A stretch of DNA of 64,000 bases. Source: Amycolatopsis acididurans (GTDB lineage Bacteria > Actinomycetota > Actinomycetes > Mycobacteriales > Pseudonocardiaceae). A program made the position numbers and the translations under genes. The notes below the pieces were generated by a model. That model saw nothing but the letters and a program-made list of their open reading frames with translations, was not told the DNA's origin and did not search any database. Below, one piece after another: positions 31,890 to 40,852 of the stretch (positions are counted from its first letter, which is position 1; each line of letters opens with the position of its first letter). The stretch is from positions 62,001 to 126,000 of the forward strand of contig NZ_JAAXLS010000018.1 of NCBI RefSeq assembly GCF_012328925.1, written 5' to 3'.

Positions 31890-32984
31890 CTACGACTCGG
31901 TCACCGCCAGCAACGCCGTGTCCGGCTGGTCGGCGAACAGACCATCGACATCCGCGTCCAGGAAGGCCGCCTCCTCGGCGAGGATGTCGCCCCACGCGGC
32001 CGGATCCGCCGAGGACCGGAGGTCGGCCGGCAGGAAGCCGTTCTCGTTGCGAAAGGTGTAGGGCGCGACCTTCAGCCCCACCGCGTGCGCGTCGGCGACC
32101 AGCGCGCTCGGCGTCGTCAGGTTTCCCGCCGCGTCGCGCGGGATGACCTGGTTCTTCTCCGGGCCGAGATAGTCGGCGTAGGTGGAGATTTCCTTGAGCC
32201 CGGCGGGAGTGAGGAGATCGGCGTAGGTGCGCGGGTCACCCGTGGCGACGAAATCGGCGGGGGCGCCGCTCGCGGAGGTCAGCTGCAGCAACGGAACCCG
32301 CACCTGCTTGCTCAGCTCCTTGAGGTTGGTCACCTCGAAGGACTGGATGATCACCGGAGCGCCCGGCCGGTTGAGCCCGTTGCGGTCGAGGATGTTCACC
32401 AGCTTCGGCTCGGTCGGGTTGCCGATCGACGAGAAGTACGTGGAGTGCTTGACCTCCGGGTACGTGCCGAGCGTGCGGTGCAGCTGCTTGCCCAGCCGTT
32501 TCGTGAGATCCAGCACTTCCTGATACGTCGGGATCTCCCACCGTCCGTTGTAGATGGTGTTGTGCGGCCGGATGCCGGGGATGCGCTCGGTGGCGCGCAG
32601 CGTCTTGAGCTCGGCGAGGGTGAAGTCCTCGGTGAACCAGCCGGTGAGCTCGGTGCCGTCGATGGTCTTCGTGGTCCTGCGCGAGGCGAACTCGGGGTGC
32701 TGCGCGACGTCGGTGGTGCCGCCGATCTCGTTCTCGTGCCGCGCGACGAGCCGGCCGTCCTTCGTCGGCACCAGGTCGACGTCCACCCAGCTCACGCCCT
32801 GCCGGAAGGCGAGTTCGTAGGAGGCGAGGGTGTGCTCGGGACGGTAGCCGGGCGCGCCGCGATGACCGACCACCACGGGACGGGCGGACTCACCACCGTG
32901 TTCTTCCTCCACACCGTCGGCCGGGCTCGCGACGCCGAGCAGGGACAGGCCCGACAAGAGAGCCACCACCAGACTTTTCCGCAT
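31890..32984 (-). CDS. Secreted glycerophosphodiester phosphodiesterase
   Basis: 364 residues with ATG 9 nt after ggagg. Signal peptide MRKSLVVALLSGLSLLGVAS (about 1-27). The GDPD barrel starts VVVGHRGAPGYRPEHTLASY (catalytic His and Arg), then WVDVDLVPTKDGRLVARHE: the expected E-x-D metal pair is D-x-D here, the second catalytic His being in ARHE. It ends with DVDGLFADQPD. It should hydrolyse glycerophosphodiesters outside the membrane to glycerol-3-phosphate. Overlong frames upstream on this strand are shadows of purD. Confidence 0.92.
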   Translation of the reverse strand: MRKSLVVALLSGLSLLGVASPADGVEEEHGGESARPVVVGHRGAPGYRPEHTLASYELAFRQGVSWVDVDLVPTKDGRLVARHENEIGGTTDVAQHPEFASRRTTKTIDGTELTGWFTEDFTLAELKTLRATERIPGIRPHNTIYNGRWEIPTYQEVLDLTKRLGKQLHRTLGTYPEVKHSTYFSSIGNPTEPKLVNILDRNGLNRPGAPVIIQSFEVTNLKELSKQVRVPLLQLTSASGAPADFVATGDPRTYADLLTPAGLKEISTYADYLGPEKNQVIPRDAAGNLTTPSALVADAHAVGLKVAPYTFRNENGFLPADLRSSADPAAWGDILAEEAAFLDADVDGLFADQPDTALLAVTES

Positions 32985-33107
32985 ATCGGCTGACCTCCAC
33001 ATAACGGACTTTCGGCACACTCTCTTCCCCAGGGAAGTCCGGCATGTCAAAACCGGTCGACGGCCCGTTGTCGGCCGGGTAAACGGAACGTGCGGCAACG
33101 CATTGTC

Positions 33108-33113
33108 TACGCT
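33108..33113 (+). promoter_or_regulatory. -10 element TACGCT, predicted leaderless promoter of purD
   Basis: TANNNT hexamer ending 6 nt before the purD GTG at 33120. Confidence 0.5.
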
Positions 33114-33119
33114 CAAGGC

Positions 33120-34382
33120 GTGCGTGTCCTTGTTGTCGGGTCCGGTGCCCGCGAACATGCCCTCGTCCTCGCCGCGTCGCACGACCCGGCGGTGACCGCG
33201 CTCGCCTGTGCCCCCGGCAACGCGGGTACGGCCTCGGTCGCCGAACAGCTCGGGGTCGACGTGGCCGATCCCGGTGCCGTCGCGGAGCTGGCCACCTCGT
33301 GGAAGGCCGACCTCGTGGTCATCGGCCCCGAGGTGCCGCTGGTCGCCGGTGTCGCCGATGCCGTGCGCAAGGCCGGTATAGCGTGCTTCGGCCCGTCGGC
33401 GGCCGCCGCGCGCATCGAGGGTTCGAAGTCGTTCGCGAAGGACGTCATGGCGGCGGCGAAGGTCGCCACGGCGCACAGCGAGACCGTGGACAACCCGGCT
33501 CGCCTGGACGCCGCGCTCGAGCGTTTCGGCCCGACCTGGGTGGTCAAGGACGACGGGCTCGCCGCGGGCAAGGGCGTCGTCGTCACCACCGACTACGACC
33601 AGGCCCGCGCGCACGCCATGACCCTGCTCGACGGCGGCCACCCGGTCCTTCTGGAGTCCTTTTTGGACGGCCCGGAGGTCTCCCTGTTCTGCCTCGTGGA
33701 CGGCCGCACCGTGGTGCCGCTGCTGCCCGCGCAGGACTTCAAGCGGGTCGGCGACGGCGACACCGGGCCGAACACCGGCGGGATGGGTGCCTACGCGCCG
33801 CTGCCCTGGGCACCGGAGAACCTGGTCGAGGAGATCGTCTCCGACATCGTGCAGCCCGTCGTCGACGAGATGGCCGCCCGCGACACCCCGTTCACCGGGC
33901 TGCTCTACGCGGGGCTCGTACTCACCGCCGAGGGCCCGCAGGTGATCGAGTTCAACTGCCGGTTCGGCGATCCGGAAACGCAGGTCGTGCTGGCGCTGCT
34001 GGCCAGCCCGCTGGCCGGGCTGCTGCACGCGGCCGCCACGGGCACGCTCGCGCAGCACCCGCCGCTGGAGTGGCAGCCCGGTGCCGCTGTCACTGTCGTG
34101 ATCGCCGCCGACGGCTATCCCGGGGTACCGCGCGCGGGGGACGTCATCACCGGCGCCGAGGCACCCGGCGTCCTGCACGCGGGCACCCGCCGCCGTGAGG
34201 ACGGCGCCGTGGTCGCGCAGGGCGGCAGGGTGCTCTCGGTCGTGGGCACCGGGCCCGACCTCGCGGCGGCGCGGGAGCAGGCGTACGAGCGGGTGGCGAA
34301 GGTGCACCTGGCCGGCTCCCACCACCGCACCGACATCGCGTCGCGCGCGGTGACCGGCGAGATCACCGTCCCGGCGCGGTAG
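33120..34382 (+). CDS. purD: Phosphoribosylamine-glycine ligase (GAR synthetase)
   Basis: 420 residues from the GTG that directly precedes RVLVVGSGAREHALVLA; the upstream ATG frame adds ten codons not expected in the family. ATP-grasp core: VVKDDGLAAGKGVVVTTDYDQA, DFKRVGDGDTGPNTGGMGAYAPLPW and VIEFNCRFGDPETQVVL. It makes glycinamide ribonucleotide in step 2 of purine synthesis. The gene is divergent from GDPD. It stands alone here rather than in a pur operon. Confidence 0.96.
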   Translation: MRVLVVGSGAREHALVLAASHDPAVTALACAPGNAGTASVAEQLGVDVADPGAVAELATSWKADLVVIGPEVPLVAGVADAVRKAGIACFGPSAAAARIEGSKSFAKDVMAAAKVATAHSETVDNPARLDAALERFGPTWVVKDDGLAAGKGVVVTTDYDQARAHAMTLLDGGHPVLLESFLDGPEVSLFCLVDGRTVVPLLPAQDFKRVGDGDTGPNTGGMGAYAPLPWAPENLVEEIVSDIVQPVVDEMAARDTPFTGLLYAGLVLTAEGPQVIEFNCRFGDPETQVVLALLASPLAGLLHAAATGTLAQHPPLEWQPGAAVTVVIAADGYPGVPRAGDVITGAEAPGVLHAGTRRREDGAVVAQGGRVLSVVGTGPDLAAAREQAYERVAKVHLAGSHHRTDIASRAVTGEITVPAR

Positions 34383-34495
34383 CACCGGAACCACTCCCGG
34401 GTCGGCTGCGTCCAAACTCAGCCCGTCGTTACTCGCACGTTGGTAGCCTGCTGATCGAAGGGGCTCGCTACTTTCCGTACTCGGGGGTGCGCAAG

Positions 34496-34873
34496 ATGAA
34501 CACCGTGGGCGCGTTGAGCTCGGCGGTTCCCGCCGTGCCCGGAGTCGCGGACATCCAGGTCGAACCCGATCAGGTCGCACAGGTCGCCAAGATCGTCAAC
34601 GAGCAGGCCGACGCGCTCGAGGACCGGGTCCGCCAGCTGCTGGCCGAGCTGAACATCGACGCACCGGCCGAGGACGTGGTCAGCGCGACCGCCGCCGAAG
34701 CGTGGAACCGGGTGATCGCCACCGGCGACGGTTCCTACGCCGAACGCGTGCAGAACTACATCAAGGAGCTGCGCGGGTTCGCCGCCCAGCTCCGCAAGGC
34801 CGCGGAGGACTACCGGATCGGCGAGGACGAGAAGATCAAGGCCCTCGGAGACCGCGGTGCGGGCACGCACTAG
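34496..34873 (+). CDS. PE/WXG100-like ESX substrate with YxxxE signal
   Basis: 125 residues, predicted helical hairpin. Helix 1 about 23-52 (VEPDQVAQVAKIVNEQADAL), a turn with AEAWNRV (W70), helix 2 about 80-106, then YRIGE at 106-110, a YxxxE sequence that is the general type VII export signal. No signal peptide. The sequence resembles the PE-type partners of actinobacterial ESX clusters but lacks a PE dipeptide at the start. First gene of the ESX cassette; ATG at 34496 chosen after cgggggtg, with a GTG at 34487 as alternative. The DUF3558 gene overlaps it by 17 bp. Confidence 0.72.
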   Translation: MNTVGALSSAVPAVPGVADIQVEPDQVAQVAKIVNEQADALEDRVRQLLAELNIDAPAEDVVSATAAEAWNRVIATGDGSYAERVQNYIKELRGFAAQLRKAAEDYRIGEDEKIKALGDRGAGTH

Positions 34874-35447
34874 GACCGCCGCGGCAGGGGTCCTCGCGAT
34901 GTTCGCGCTCGGCGGGTGCACCACGACCGTGGCCGGCGTCGCCGCGCCCGCCACCACCCCGGCCGGTGCCGGCTCGGGCCTGCCCGCCCGCACCAAGGAC
35001 CTGTCGCTGCGCGACGTCGATCCGTGCAAGCTGCTCACCGACACCCAGCTGAACCAGCTCAAGGAGAACGGCGCGCCCCGGCTCGTCGACCGCGCGAGCT
35101 GGCGGGACGGGCCGACGTGTGCGTTCGACGTGGACGCCGCCCAGCCGAGCTACACCTACTACCTCGAGACGGTTCCGAACTACGGCATCGAGGACTGGGT
35201 CGGCGGCACGCACCACAAGACGAGCATGACCCAGCAGCCCGTCGACGTGCCCGGGTTTCCCGCGCTGGTCATCTACCGGCCGAGCCAGGGCATCCAGGAC
35301 TGCGAGACGCTGGTCGGCGTCGGCGACGGGCAGACGCTGCGCGCGCAGATGGCACCCGACAACAGCTCCTTCACCCAGCAACAGCTGTGCGACATGTCCA
35401 CCACCGTGGCGAAAATGGCCGTCGAGACCTTGGAGACGCTGAAGTGA
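34857..35447 (+). CDS. DUF3558 lipoprotein
   Basis: 196 residues, GTG start inside the preceding gene. Lipoprotein signal with lipobox ALGGC (Cys 21). The mature part has the DUF3558 pattern: LSLRDVDPCKLLTDTQLNQL, WRDGPTCAFDVD, GFPALVIYRPSQGIQDCETLVGVGDGQTL and four Cys. DUF3558 lipoproteins are often found with ESX/PPE genes in Actinobacteria, and their role is unknown. It would be anchored outside the membrane. Its stop overlaps the PPE-like start by 4 bp (GTGA). Confidence 0.88.
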   Translation: MRARTRTAAAGVLAMFALGGCTTTVAGVAAPATTPAGAGSGLPARTKDLSLRDVDPCKLLTDTQLNQLKENGAPRLVDRASWRDGPTCAFDVDAAQPSYTYYLETVPNYGIEDWVGGTHHKTSMTQQPVDVPGFPALVIYRPSQGIQDCETLVGVGDGQTLRAQMAPDNSSFTQQQLCDMSTTVAKMAVETLETLK

Positions 35448-37027
35448 GCACCTTCGACAGCAGTCGCTACGACATCCCCGAGCTCATCACCAAGCTGCGC
35501 GATCAGCGCTTCGACGGGTACGGCTCCGAAGCGCTCGCGGCCGAGGTCGCGAAGTTCCGCGACGGCGCCGGTGCGGCCAGCATGGGCGACGCGGTGGACG
35601 CGCTCAAGCAGATCGCGACCGCGCTCGCGCAGACCGACCAGACCCTGCGGCAGCAGCTCGGGGCGCTCGGCGTGACGTGGGAGAGCCAAGCCGGTGGCCA
35701 GGCCAGCGCGGTGATGGCCGAACAAGCCGGATTCTCCGAAGCGGCCACCAGCAAGGTCTCGGCCGCCGCGCAGCTGATCTTCCAGCAGGGGGAGGCGTTC
35801 AACCGCACCAAGAACAAGCTGCCCGACCCGAGGGATCTACTCAAGAGCGGCGGCGGATACACCTTCGGCGACACGGTGTTCAGCCTGTTCGGGTTCGAGA
35901 CCGACCACGCGAAGAACGTGCGCGCGGGCCTGGAGGCACGGGCACAGGCGGTGGACGCGCTCAACGCCTACGCCCACGACACCGGCAACTATCTGGCCTC
36001 GTCCGAACCGGTGGACGCGCCGCAGACACTGACCGTGGACACCGGCGGCGCTCCGACCGCGCAGCCCCCGATCACGCCGGTGTCCCCGGACATCTCACCG
36101 ACGCAGGCCGCGGGCGCGACGGCCGCGATTCCGGCCGCCGCCCAGGCTCCGGCCCCGGCGCCGCAGGTGCACGCTCCGGTCGCCGACACCGCCACCCCGG
36201 CGATCGGCGTGCCGGTCCGGCAGACCGGGGTCGCCGCGAGTGCACCGCAGCCGCAGACCACCGCACCGAGTTCGGCCACGGCCCCCGCCAGCGCCCCGGC
36301 CACCGAAGCACCGGTCAACGTGGCCGGGCCGGTGAAGACCGGCAGCGGGCCCAGCGAGACGACGGCCCGTCCGGCGACCGGTTCCCCGGTCAACCCCGCG
36401 CTGCCGGCCACGCAGGGGCCGGGCGGCACGACGACCGGTCTGGTGCCCGGCGCGTCGCAGAGCGGCAGCGGCCGGCTCGCACCCGATTCGCGGTCGGGGT
36501 CCTGGGCCAAGACCGGGTTTCCCGCCGACGGGCAGGCACGCGCAGGCGCGCCGCAGCCCGGGGAATCGTTGCTGGGCAAGGGAAAGATGTTCGGCGCGGG
36601 ACCGTCCAGTTCGTCCGCGGGCGCGAACGTCGGGCCGGGGTTCTCGATGCGCGGTGCGCCTGGCGTGAGCGGGCTCGCCGAAGGAGCGCCCGCCGTCGGC
36701 GCGGCCGGAGTCGGCGGCGCGGTCAGCGGTGAGGAAGAGCGTCCTGGCCGCGGCCGGGGTCGCAACACCGCGGGCAAGCGCACCCAGCAGCTGCCGGTCG
36801 GCGATCTGCCGGAGGAGGCCGAGGCCCAGCACGCGAAGCGGGCCACGCCGGAACCGCCGAGCGCCGAGCACACCCGCGCGATCCTCGAACCCGCCGCCAC
36901 CCAGGACGGCGACGAGGATGCCCTGCACGTGCGCAAGTACGGCGTCGACGACCGGGACCTGTTCGCCGACGGTCGCGAGGTCTCGATCGATGTCATCGGC
37001 GAACACCGGCTCTCGGAAGATCGCTGA
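35444..37027 (+). CDS. PPE/WXG-domain protein with long Ala/Pro/Gly/Thr-rich tail
   Basis: 527 residues, GTG start in a 4-bp overlap with the lipoprotein. Residues about 1-170 are a helical ESX-type domain (IPELITKLRDQRFDGYGSEAL; LGALGVTWESQAGGQASAV with a W-x-S turn; AAAQLIFQQGEAFNRTKNKLPD). About 185-440 are low-complexity Pro/Ala/Thr/Gly. The last 85 residues are charged and end in KYGVDDRDLFADGREVSIDVIG. Likely the large partner exported with the PE-like protein through an ESX machine, using the EspG protein encoded next as chaperone. Confidence 0.78.
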   Translation: MSTFDSSRYDIPELITKLRDQRFDGYGSEALAAEVAKFRDGAGAASMGDAVDALKQIATALAQTDQTLRQQLGALGVTWESQAGGQASAVMAEQAGFSEAATSKVSAAAQLIFQQGEAFNRTKNKLPDPRDLLKSGGGYTFGDTVFSLFGFETDHAKNVRAGLEARAQAVDALNAYAHDTGNYLASSEPVDAPQTLTVDTGGAPTAQPPITPVSPDISPTQAAGATAAIPAAAQAPAPAPQVHAPVADTATPAIGVPVRQTGVAASAPQPQTTAPSSATAPASAPATEAPVNVAGPVKTGSGPSETTARPATGSPVNPALPATQGPGGTTTGLVPGASQSGSGRLAPDSRSGSWAKTGFPADGQARAGAPQPGESLLGKGKMFGAGPSSSSAGANVGPGFSMRGAPGVSGLAEGAPAVGAAGVGGAVSGEEERPGRGRGRNTAGKRTQQLPVGDLPEEAEAQHAKRATPEPPSAEHTRAILEPAATQDGDEDALHVRKYGVDDRDLFADGREVSIDVIGEHRLSEDR

Positions 37028-37032
37028 GCACC

Positions 37033-37803
37033 GTGGCCGACAACGGCAGCATCGTGCTGTCCACACTGGAATTCGACATGCTGTGGGAGGCCGAGCGCCT
37101 GCCACCGCCGCATCCCGCGCTGCGCGTGCCCAGCCCCGGCCGCACCCATCCGGAGCGGCGCGCGCTCGTCGAACAGGCATGGGAGTCGCTGCGGTCCCGG
37201 CGGCTGGCCAGGGGCGACCGCGCGAGCACCGACCTCGTCGACCAGCTGAACCTGCTCGCGCATCCGAAGGTCTCGATCGACATCTGGGTGTGGACCGATC
37301 GCGAGATCAAGGGTCTCGCGGTCAGCATCGGCAGTCAGGCGCTGCTCGCCGTGGTCGACCGCGACGAGGTGTGGCTGATCCCGGCCCGCGACACGTCCCT
37401 TCCGGAATCGGCCGTCTCGGTCGCCGGGCAGCTCGGCGCCGGGGTCGGACGGTCGGTGAGCGTGCCGCACCAGGTCGTCCGCGAGGCCGACGCCGACGCC
37501 AAGGGCGATCCGAAGGCGCTGGTCACGGCGCTGGAAGACCGCGGGGTGGAGCTGTGGCACGCGCAGGAGCTGGCCGGGATGATGGCCGGGATGACCGCAC
37601 GCGGCCAGTTCGGCGTCGAACGGCTCGGCCGCGACGGCCAGATCCACCGCGCCGACCGGGTGATCGCCTTCCACGACACCGACGCCGGGCGCTATCTCGT
37701 ACAGCTCGGCCGCGGCGCCGACGGACAGGACTGGATCACCGTCGCCCCGGCCGACAACCAGTTGCTGGCGATTCGATTGTGGGAACTGCTGGATGAGGTC
37801 TGA
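37033..37803 (+). CDS. EspG family ESX secretion-associated chaperone
   Basis: 256 residues, GTG start 5 nt after the PPE-like stop. EspG fold features: VLSTLEFDMLWEAERLPPPHPALRVPSPGRTHPERR at the N terminus, IDIWVWTDREIKGLAVSIGSQALLAVVDRDEVWLIPA, and at the end RYLVQLGRGADGQDWITVAPADNQLLAIRLWELLD. EspG proteins bind PPE proteins at their tips in the cytosol and deliver them to type VII systems. The presence of EspG beside a PPE-like gene strongly supports an ESX-linked role for this cassette. No EccB/C/D/E or MycP genes are in the window. Confidence 0.9.
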   Translation: MADNGSIVLSTLEFDMLWEAERLPPPHPALRVPSPGRTHPERRALVEQAWESLRSRRLARGDRASTDLVDQLNLLAHPKVSIDIWVWTDREIKGLAVSIGSQALLAVVDRDEVWLIPARDTSLPESAVSVAGQLGAGVGRSVSVPHQVVREADADAKGDPKALVTALEDRGVELWHAQELAGMMAGMTARGQFGVERLGRDGQIHRADRVIAFHDTDAGRYLVQLGRGADGQDWITVAPADNQLLAIRLWELLDEV

Positions 37804-37877
37804 CCTGCTAAAAAGAGTCGGGAACCGCCGCCGGAGCGCGGGCGTCTGATCTGGCGGAGTCAAAATGCCGAAGGGGG

Positions 37878-38225
37878 ATGGCGAGGGTGCCACAGAGCGA
37901 TCCGGACTCGATGGAGCACGTTGCGGGCAAGGTCGAGGTCCTGCACGACCATTTCAAGGACGCCAAGGGCAAGATGACCGGCATCCAGGGGCCGAATCCG
38001 TTCGGCGACCTCAAGCATCCCGACGAGCGGCCCGGCGAGACGCCGTCCGAGGCCGCGGCGCGCACGCTCGGTTCGTTCAAGGACCGCATGCACGGACAGT
38101 TCGACGCGGCCGCGGATCTGATGCGCTCCACCGGCGGCGCGCTGCGTGACGCCGCGAAGGCACTGCGCGAGACAGAGGCCGCCGCGAAGGACAGCGTGAC
38201 CGTGAAGGACGACAGCCTGTCATGA
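37878..38225 (+). CDS. Small helical ESX-cassette protein, WXG100-like partner
   Basis: 115 residues, ATG at 37878 beside aaggggg; a GTG at 37887 has better spacing. Mostly helical: SMEHVAGKVEVLHDHFKDAKGKM at the N terminus and DRMHGQFDAAADLMRSTGGALRDAAKALRE near the end, with a Pro-rich middle (GPNPFGDLKHPDERPGETPSE). No W-x-G motif, no signal peptide. Its stop overlaps the start of the SLT-domain gene by 4 bp (ATGA), so it is most likely the dimer partner or antitoxin-like companion of that protein. Confidence 0.72.
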   Translation: MARVPQSDPDSMEHVAGKVEVLHDHFKDAKGKMTGIQGPNPFGDLKHPDERPGETPSEAAARTLGSFKDRMHGQFDAAADLMRSTGGALRDAAKALRETEAAAKDSVTVKDDSLS

Positions 38226-39361
38226 GCGCCAAGGCCGAATTCCCGCCGAACTGGCCCGACGTCGAGTCGAAGACCCAGCAGGTCGAGAAGGTCCGGCCGG
38301 CCGACATCCAGGGTGTCGCCGACCAGTTCCGGCAGGCGTCGAAGGACTCCGCCGACCACTCGGCCGCGTTGCGCAACGCCACGGCCGTACTGGGCGGCGG
38401 CACGTGGACCGGACCGCAGGCGGACGCGTTCTTCGACTACGTCAAGAAGATCGGCGACGCCGGGCAGAAGGTCAACGACCACCTCGACGAGGTCGCGAAC
38501 GAACTGGGGAACCTGCAGAGCTTCCTGGATCGCACGCAGAAAGAGGTCCAGCAGCTGCGCGACGACGCGCACACCAAGATCGACGGGATGAACCAGCAGG
38601 CCCAGGCGGCGGCCGACGCCGCGCAGGCGCAGGTCGACGCCGCCAACTCGAAGCAAGAGGGCGCGACGATGCCCGCGAAGATGCCGGACGCGATCATCGC
38701 GGAGAACCTGCAGGCCACGACGGCCGTCGCGAACGACGCCAACAGCCAGATCGGCGACAAGCTCAACGCCGCCAACCAGGAGATCCAGCGGGTGATGGGC
38801 CTGGTGCAGCAGGACGTCCAGGGCGGCTACGACTCGGTGCCGCCGCTGGGTACCGCGCCGTCGTCGATGAAGAGCACCGGCGGTCTGCACGGCGGCGGTT
38901 CCGGTGGTGGCGGAGGCGGCGGGGGCAGCCACGGCGGCGGTGGCGGTGGCGGTGGAGCGGGCGGCCTCGGGTCGAGCGGTGGCCCGCCGAGCGGCCAGCC
39001 GCCCGGCAACGTGCAGCAGTGGATCGAACAGGCCATCAAGGAGCTGCAGGCCGCCGGCGTCAACGTCACCGACGCGGACATCAAGAACATCTGGGCGATC
39101 ATCGAGCACGAGTCGGGCGGCAACCCGAACGCGATCAACCTGTGGGACTCCAACGCACAGGCGGGGCACCCGTCCAAGGGCCTGATGCAGTGCATCGACT
39201 CGACGTTCAACGCGAACAAGCTGCCCGGGCATGACGACATCTACAACCCGGTGGACAACATCATCGCGGGCGTGCGGTACACGATCGGCCGCTACGGCAG
39301 CATCGCCAACACCCCGGGTCTGGCCTCGATGGCCCATGGCGGCGGCTACGTCGGCTACTGA
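38222..39361 (+). CDS. WXG100-like domain fused to a lytic transglycosylase (SLT) domain
   Basis: 379 residues. Residues about 1-200 are long helices of ESX substrate type with GGGTWTGPQADAF carrying a W-x-G turn (62-64). Residues about 219-262 are a Gly/Ser-rich linker. Residues about 265-379 are a lysozyme-like SLT domain: IWAIIEHESGGNPNAIN (catalytic Glu 297), GLMQCIDSTF and DDIYNPVDNIIAGVRYTIGRYG. No signal peptide, so export through an ESX machine is inferred; the enzyme would cut peptidoglycan in the wall. The 115-residue gene before it overlaps it by 4 bp. Confidence 0.85.
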   Translation: MSAKAEFPPNWPDVESKTQQVEKVRPADIQGVADQFRQASKDSADHSAALRNATAVLGGGTWTGPQADAFFDYVKKIGDAGQKVNDHLDEVANELGNLQSFLDRTQKEVQQLRDDAHTKIDGMNQQAQAAADAAQAQVDAANSKQEGATMPAKMPDAIIAENLQATTAVANDANSQIGDKLNAANQEIQRVMGLVQQDVQGGYDSVPPLGTAPSSMKSTGGLHGGGSGGGGGGGGSHGGGGGGGGAGGLGSSGGPPSGQPPGNVQQWIEQAIKELQAAGVNVTDADIKNIWAIIEHESGGNPNAINLWDSNAQAGHPSKGLMQCIDSTFNANKLPGHDDIYNPVDNIIAGVRYTIGRYGSIANTPGLASMAHGGGYVGY

Positions 39362-39367
39362 CCCGCC

Positions 39368-39373
39368 TAGCCT
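39368..39373 (+). promoter_or_regulatory. -10 element TAGCCT, predicted leaderless promoter
   Basis: TANNNT hexamer ending 6 nt before the ATG of the aminotransferase; begins 7 bp after the SLT gene stop. Confidence 0.5.
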
Positions 39374-39379
39374 GAAGCA

Positions 39380-40570
39380 ATGGTCGATGTAGCAGTGTTC
39401 CCCGGACCGGCGCGACGTGCGGACGTCGCGCCGTTTCACGTGATGGAGGTGCTGTCCGCGGCGCAGGCGCGGCAGCGCACGCACGGTGACGTGATCTCGC
39501 TCGCGGCGGGGCAGCCCACGGCGGGCGCGCCGCGGCCGGTGCGCGAGGCCGCCGAGCGAGCGCTGCGTGAGCAGAACCTCGGCTACACCGTGCAGCTCGG
39601 CATCCCCGAACTGCGCGAGGCCATCGCCGGGCACTACGACCGGCGCTACGGGCTCGAGGTCAGCCCCGAGGACGTCATCGTCACCACCGGTTCCTCCGGC
39701 GGGTTCATGCTGTCGTTCCTGTCCGCGTTCGACGCGGGGGACCGCGTCGCGATGGCCCGTCCGGGCTATCCGGCCTACCGCAACCTGCTGTCCGCGCTCG
39801 GCTGCGAGGTGGTCGAGTTCGCGACCGACGAGAGCACCCGTTTCCAGCCGACCGTGGACCTGCTCGACCGCCTCGGCCCGATCAGCGGCCTGGTCGTCGC
39901 GAGCCCGACGAACCCGGCGGGCACCACGCTGCCGCCGGGCGAACTGGCGGCGATCGCGGGCTGGTGTTCGGCGCGTGGTGTGCAGCTGATCAGCGACGAG
40001 ATCTACCACGGCATTTCCTACGGCACCGAGCTCGGCTGCGCCTGGCAGAGTTCGGCCGAGTCGATCGTGCTGGGCTCGTTCTCGAAGTACTTCGCGATGA
40101 CCGGATGGCGGCTGGGCTGGATGCTCGTGCCACGCCGGCTGCACCGCGCCGTGGACGTGCTGACCGGCAACCTCAACATCTGCGCCCCCGCGCTCGCGCA
40201 GCACGCCGCCGTGGCCGCGTTCACGCCGGAGTCCTACGAGGAGCTGGACGGGCACGTGGCGCACTACCGCGCCAACCGTGACCTGCTGCTCGACGGGCTG
40301 CGGGGGATCGGGCTGGACCGGGTCGCCCCGGTCGACGGCGCCTTCTACGCCTACGTCGACGCTTCCGCGCACACCACGGACAGCCTCAGCTGGTGCCAGC
40401 GGCTGCTCGCCGACACCGGCGTGGCCATCACGCCCGGCATCGACTTCGATCCGGTGGACGGCGGCAAGTTCGTCCGGTTCTCGTTCGCGGGCGCGACCGA
40501 GGAGGTCACCGAGGGGGTCCGGCGGCTCGGCGAGTGGCTCGACTCAGGGGGAACCCCGGCTTTCCCCTGA
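39380..40570 (+). CDS. Pyridoxal-phosphate aminotransferase, class I/II
   Basis: 396 residues. Fold type I signatures: NLGYTVQLGIPELREAIAGHY, VTTGSSGGFMLSF, VVASPTNPAGTTLPPGEL, LISDEIYHGISYG and the PLP lysine in GSFSKYFAMTGWRLGWML. Typical of aspartate/alanine-type aminotransferases of the AspC-like superfamily; substrate not predictable. The promoter predicts a leaderless transcript. Confidence 0.93.
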   Translation: MVDVAVFPGPARRADVAPFHVMEVLSAAQARQRTHGDVISLAAGQPTAGAPRPVREAAERALREQNLGYTVQLGIPELREAIAGHYDRRYGLEVSPEDVIVTTGSSGGFMLSFLSAFDAGDRVAMARPGYPAYRNLLSALGCEVVEFATDESTRFQPTVDLLDRLGPISGLVVASPTNPAGTTLPPGELAAIAGWCSARGVQLISDEIYHGISYGTELGCAWQSSAESIVLGSFSKYFAMTGWRLGWMLVPRRLHRAVDVLTGNLNICAPALAQHAAVAAFTPESYEELDGHVAHYRANRDLLLDGLRGIGLDRVAPVDGAFYAYVDASAHTTDSLSWCQRLLADTGVAITPGIDFDPVDGGKFVRFSFAGATEEVTEGVRRLGEWLDSGGTPAFP

Positions 40571-40666
40571 ACGTTGCCAGTGAGACGAGCCTTCGCGCCC
40601 TCCGACGTGGGAGCCTTGGCTCGTAGCGGGCCGCACCGGTTCGCGAGGCTCACCCGGAGGGATGCC

Positions 40667-40852
40667 ATGTTCTGGAAGATCGTCGGGGCACTCATCGTCG
40701 CCTGGGTGGCGTTCATGGTGATCGGATCGGTGGTCGGTTTCCTGCTCAAGGCCGTCCTCTGGATCGCGATCATCGGTGGCGCCGTGTTCCTCGGCACGGC
40801 GGCATATGGCGCCATCAAGGGCCGCAACACCCCCAAGCAGCTGCGTCGCTAG
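40667..40852 (+). CDS. Small two-pass membrane protein
   Basis: 61 residues, ATG 6 nt after cggagg. Two hydrophobic segments, IVGALIVAWVAFMVIGSVVGFLL and AVLWIAIIGGAVFLGTAAYGAI, followed by a basic tail KGRNTPKQLRR. The pattern predicts a hairpin with both ends in the cytosol. Similar small proteins are widespread in Actinobacteria; function unknown. Its stop overlaps the stop of the convergent HAD gene by 4 bp. Confidence 0.78.
   Translation: MFWKIVGALIVAWVAFMVIGSVVGFLLKAVLWIAIIGGAVFLGTAAYGAIKGRNTPKQLRR

Noticed and set aside
33005..33041. Operator cggactt/aagtccg between GDPD and purD
   Set aside because: A 7-bp inverted repeat with a 23-bp spacer and an overlapping shorter one; no regulator nearby, so chance is not excluded.
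31890..34580. An 896-codon minus-strand frame covering purD
   Set aside because: The real gene begins at the ATG of 32984 with a signal peptide and ribosome site; the upstream part is antisense to purD.
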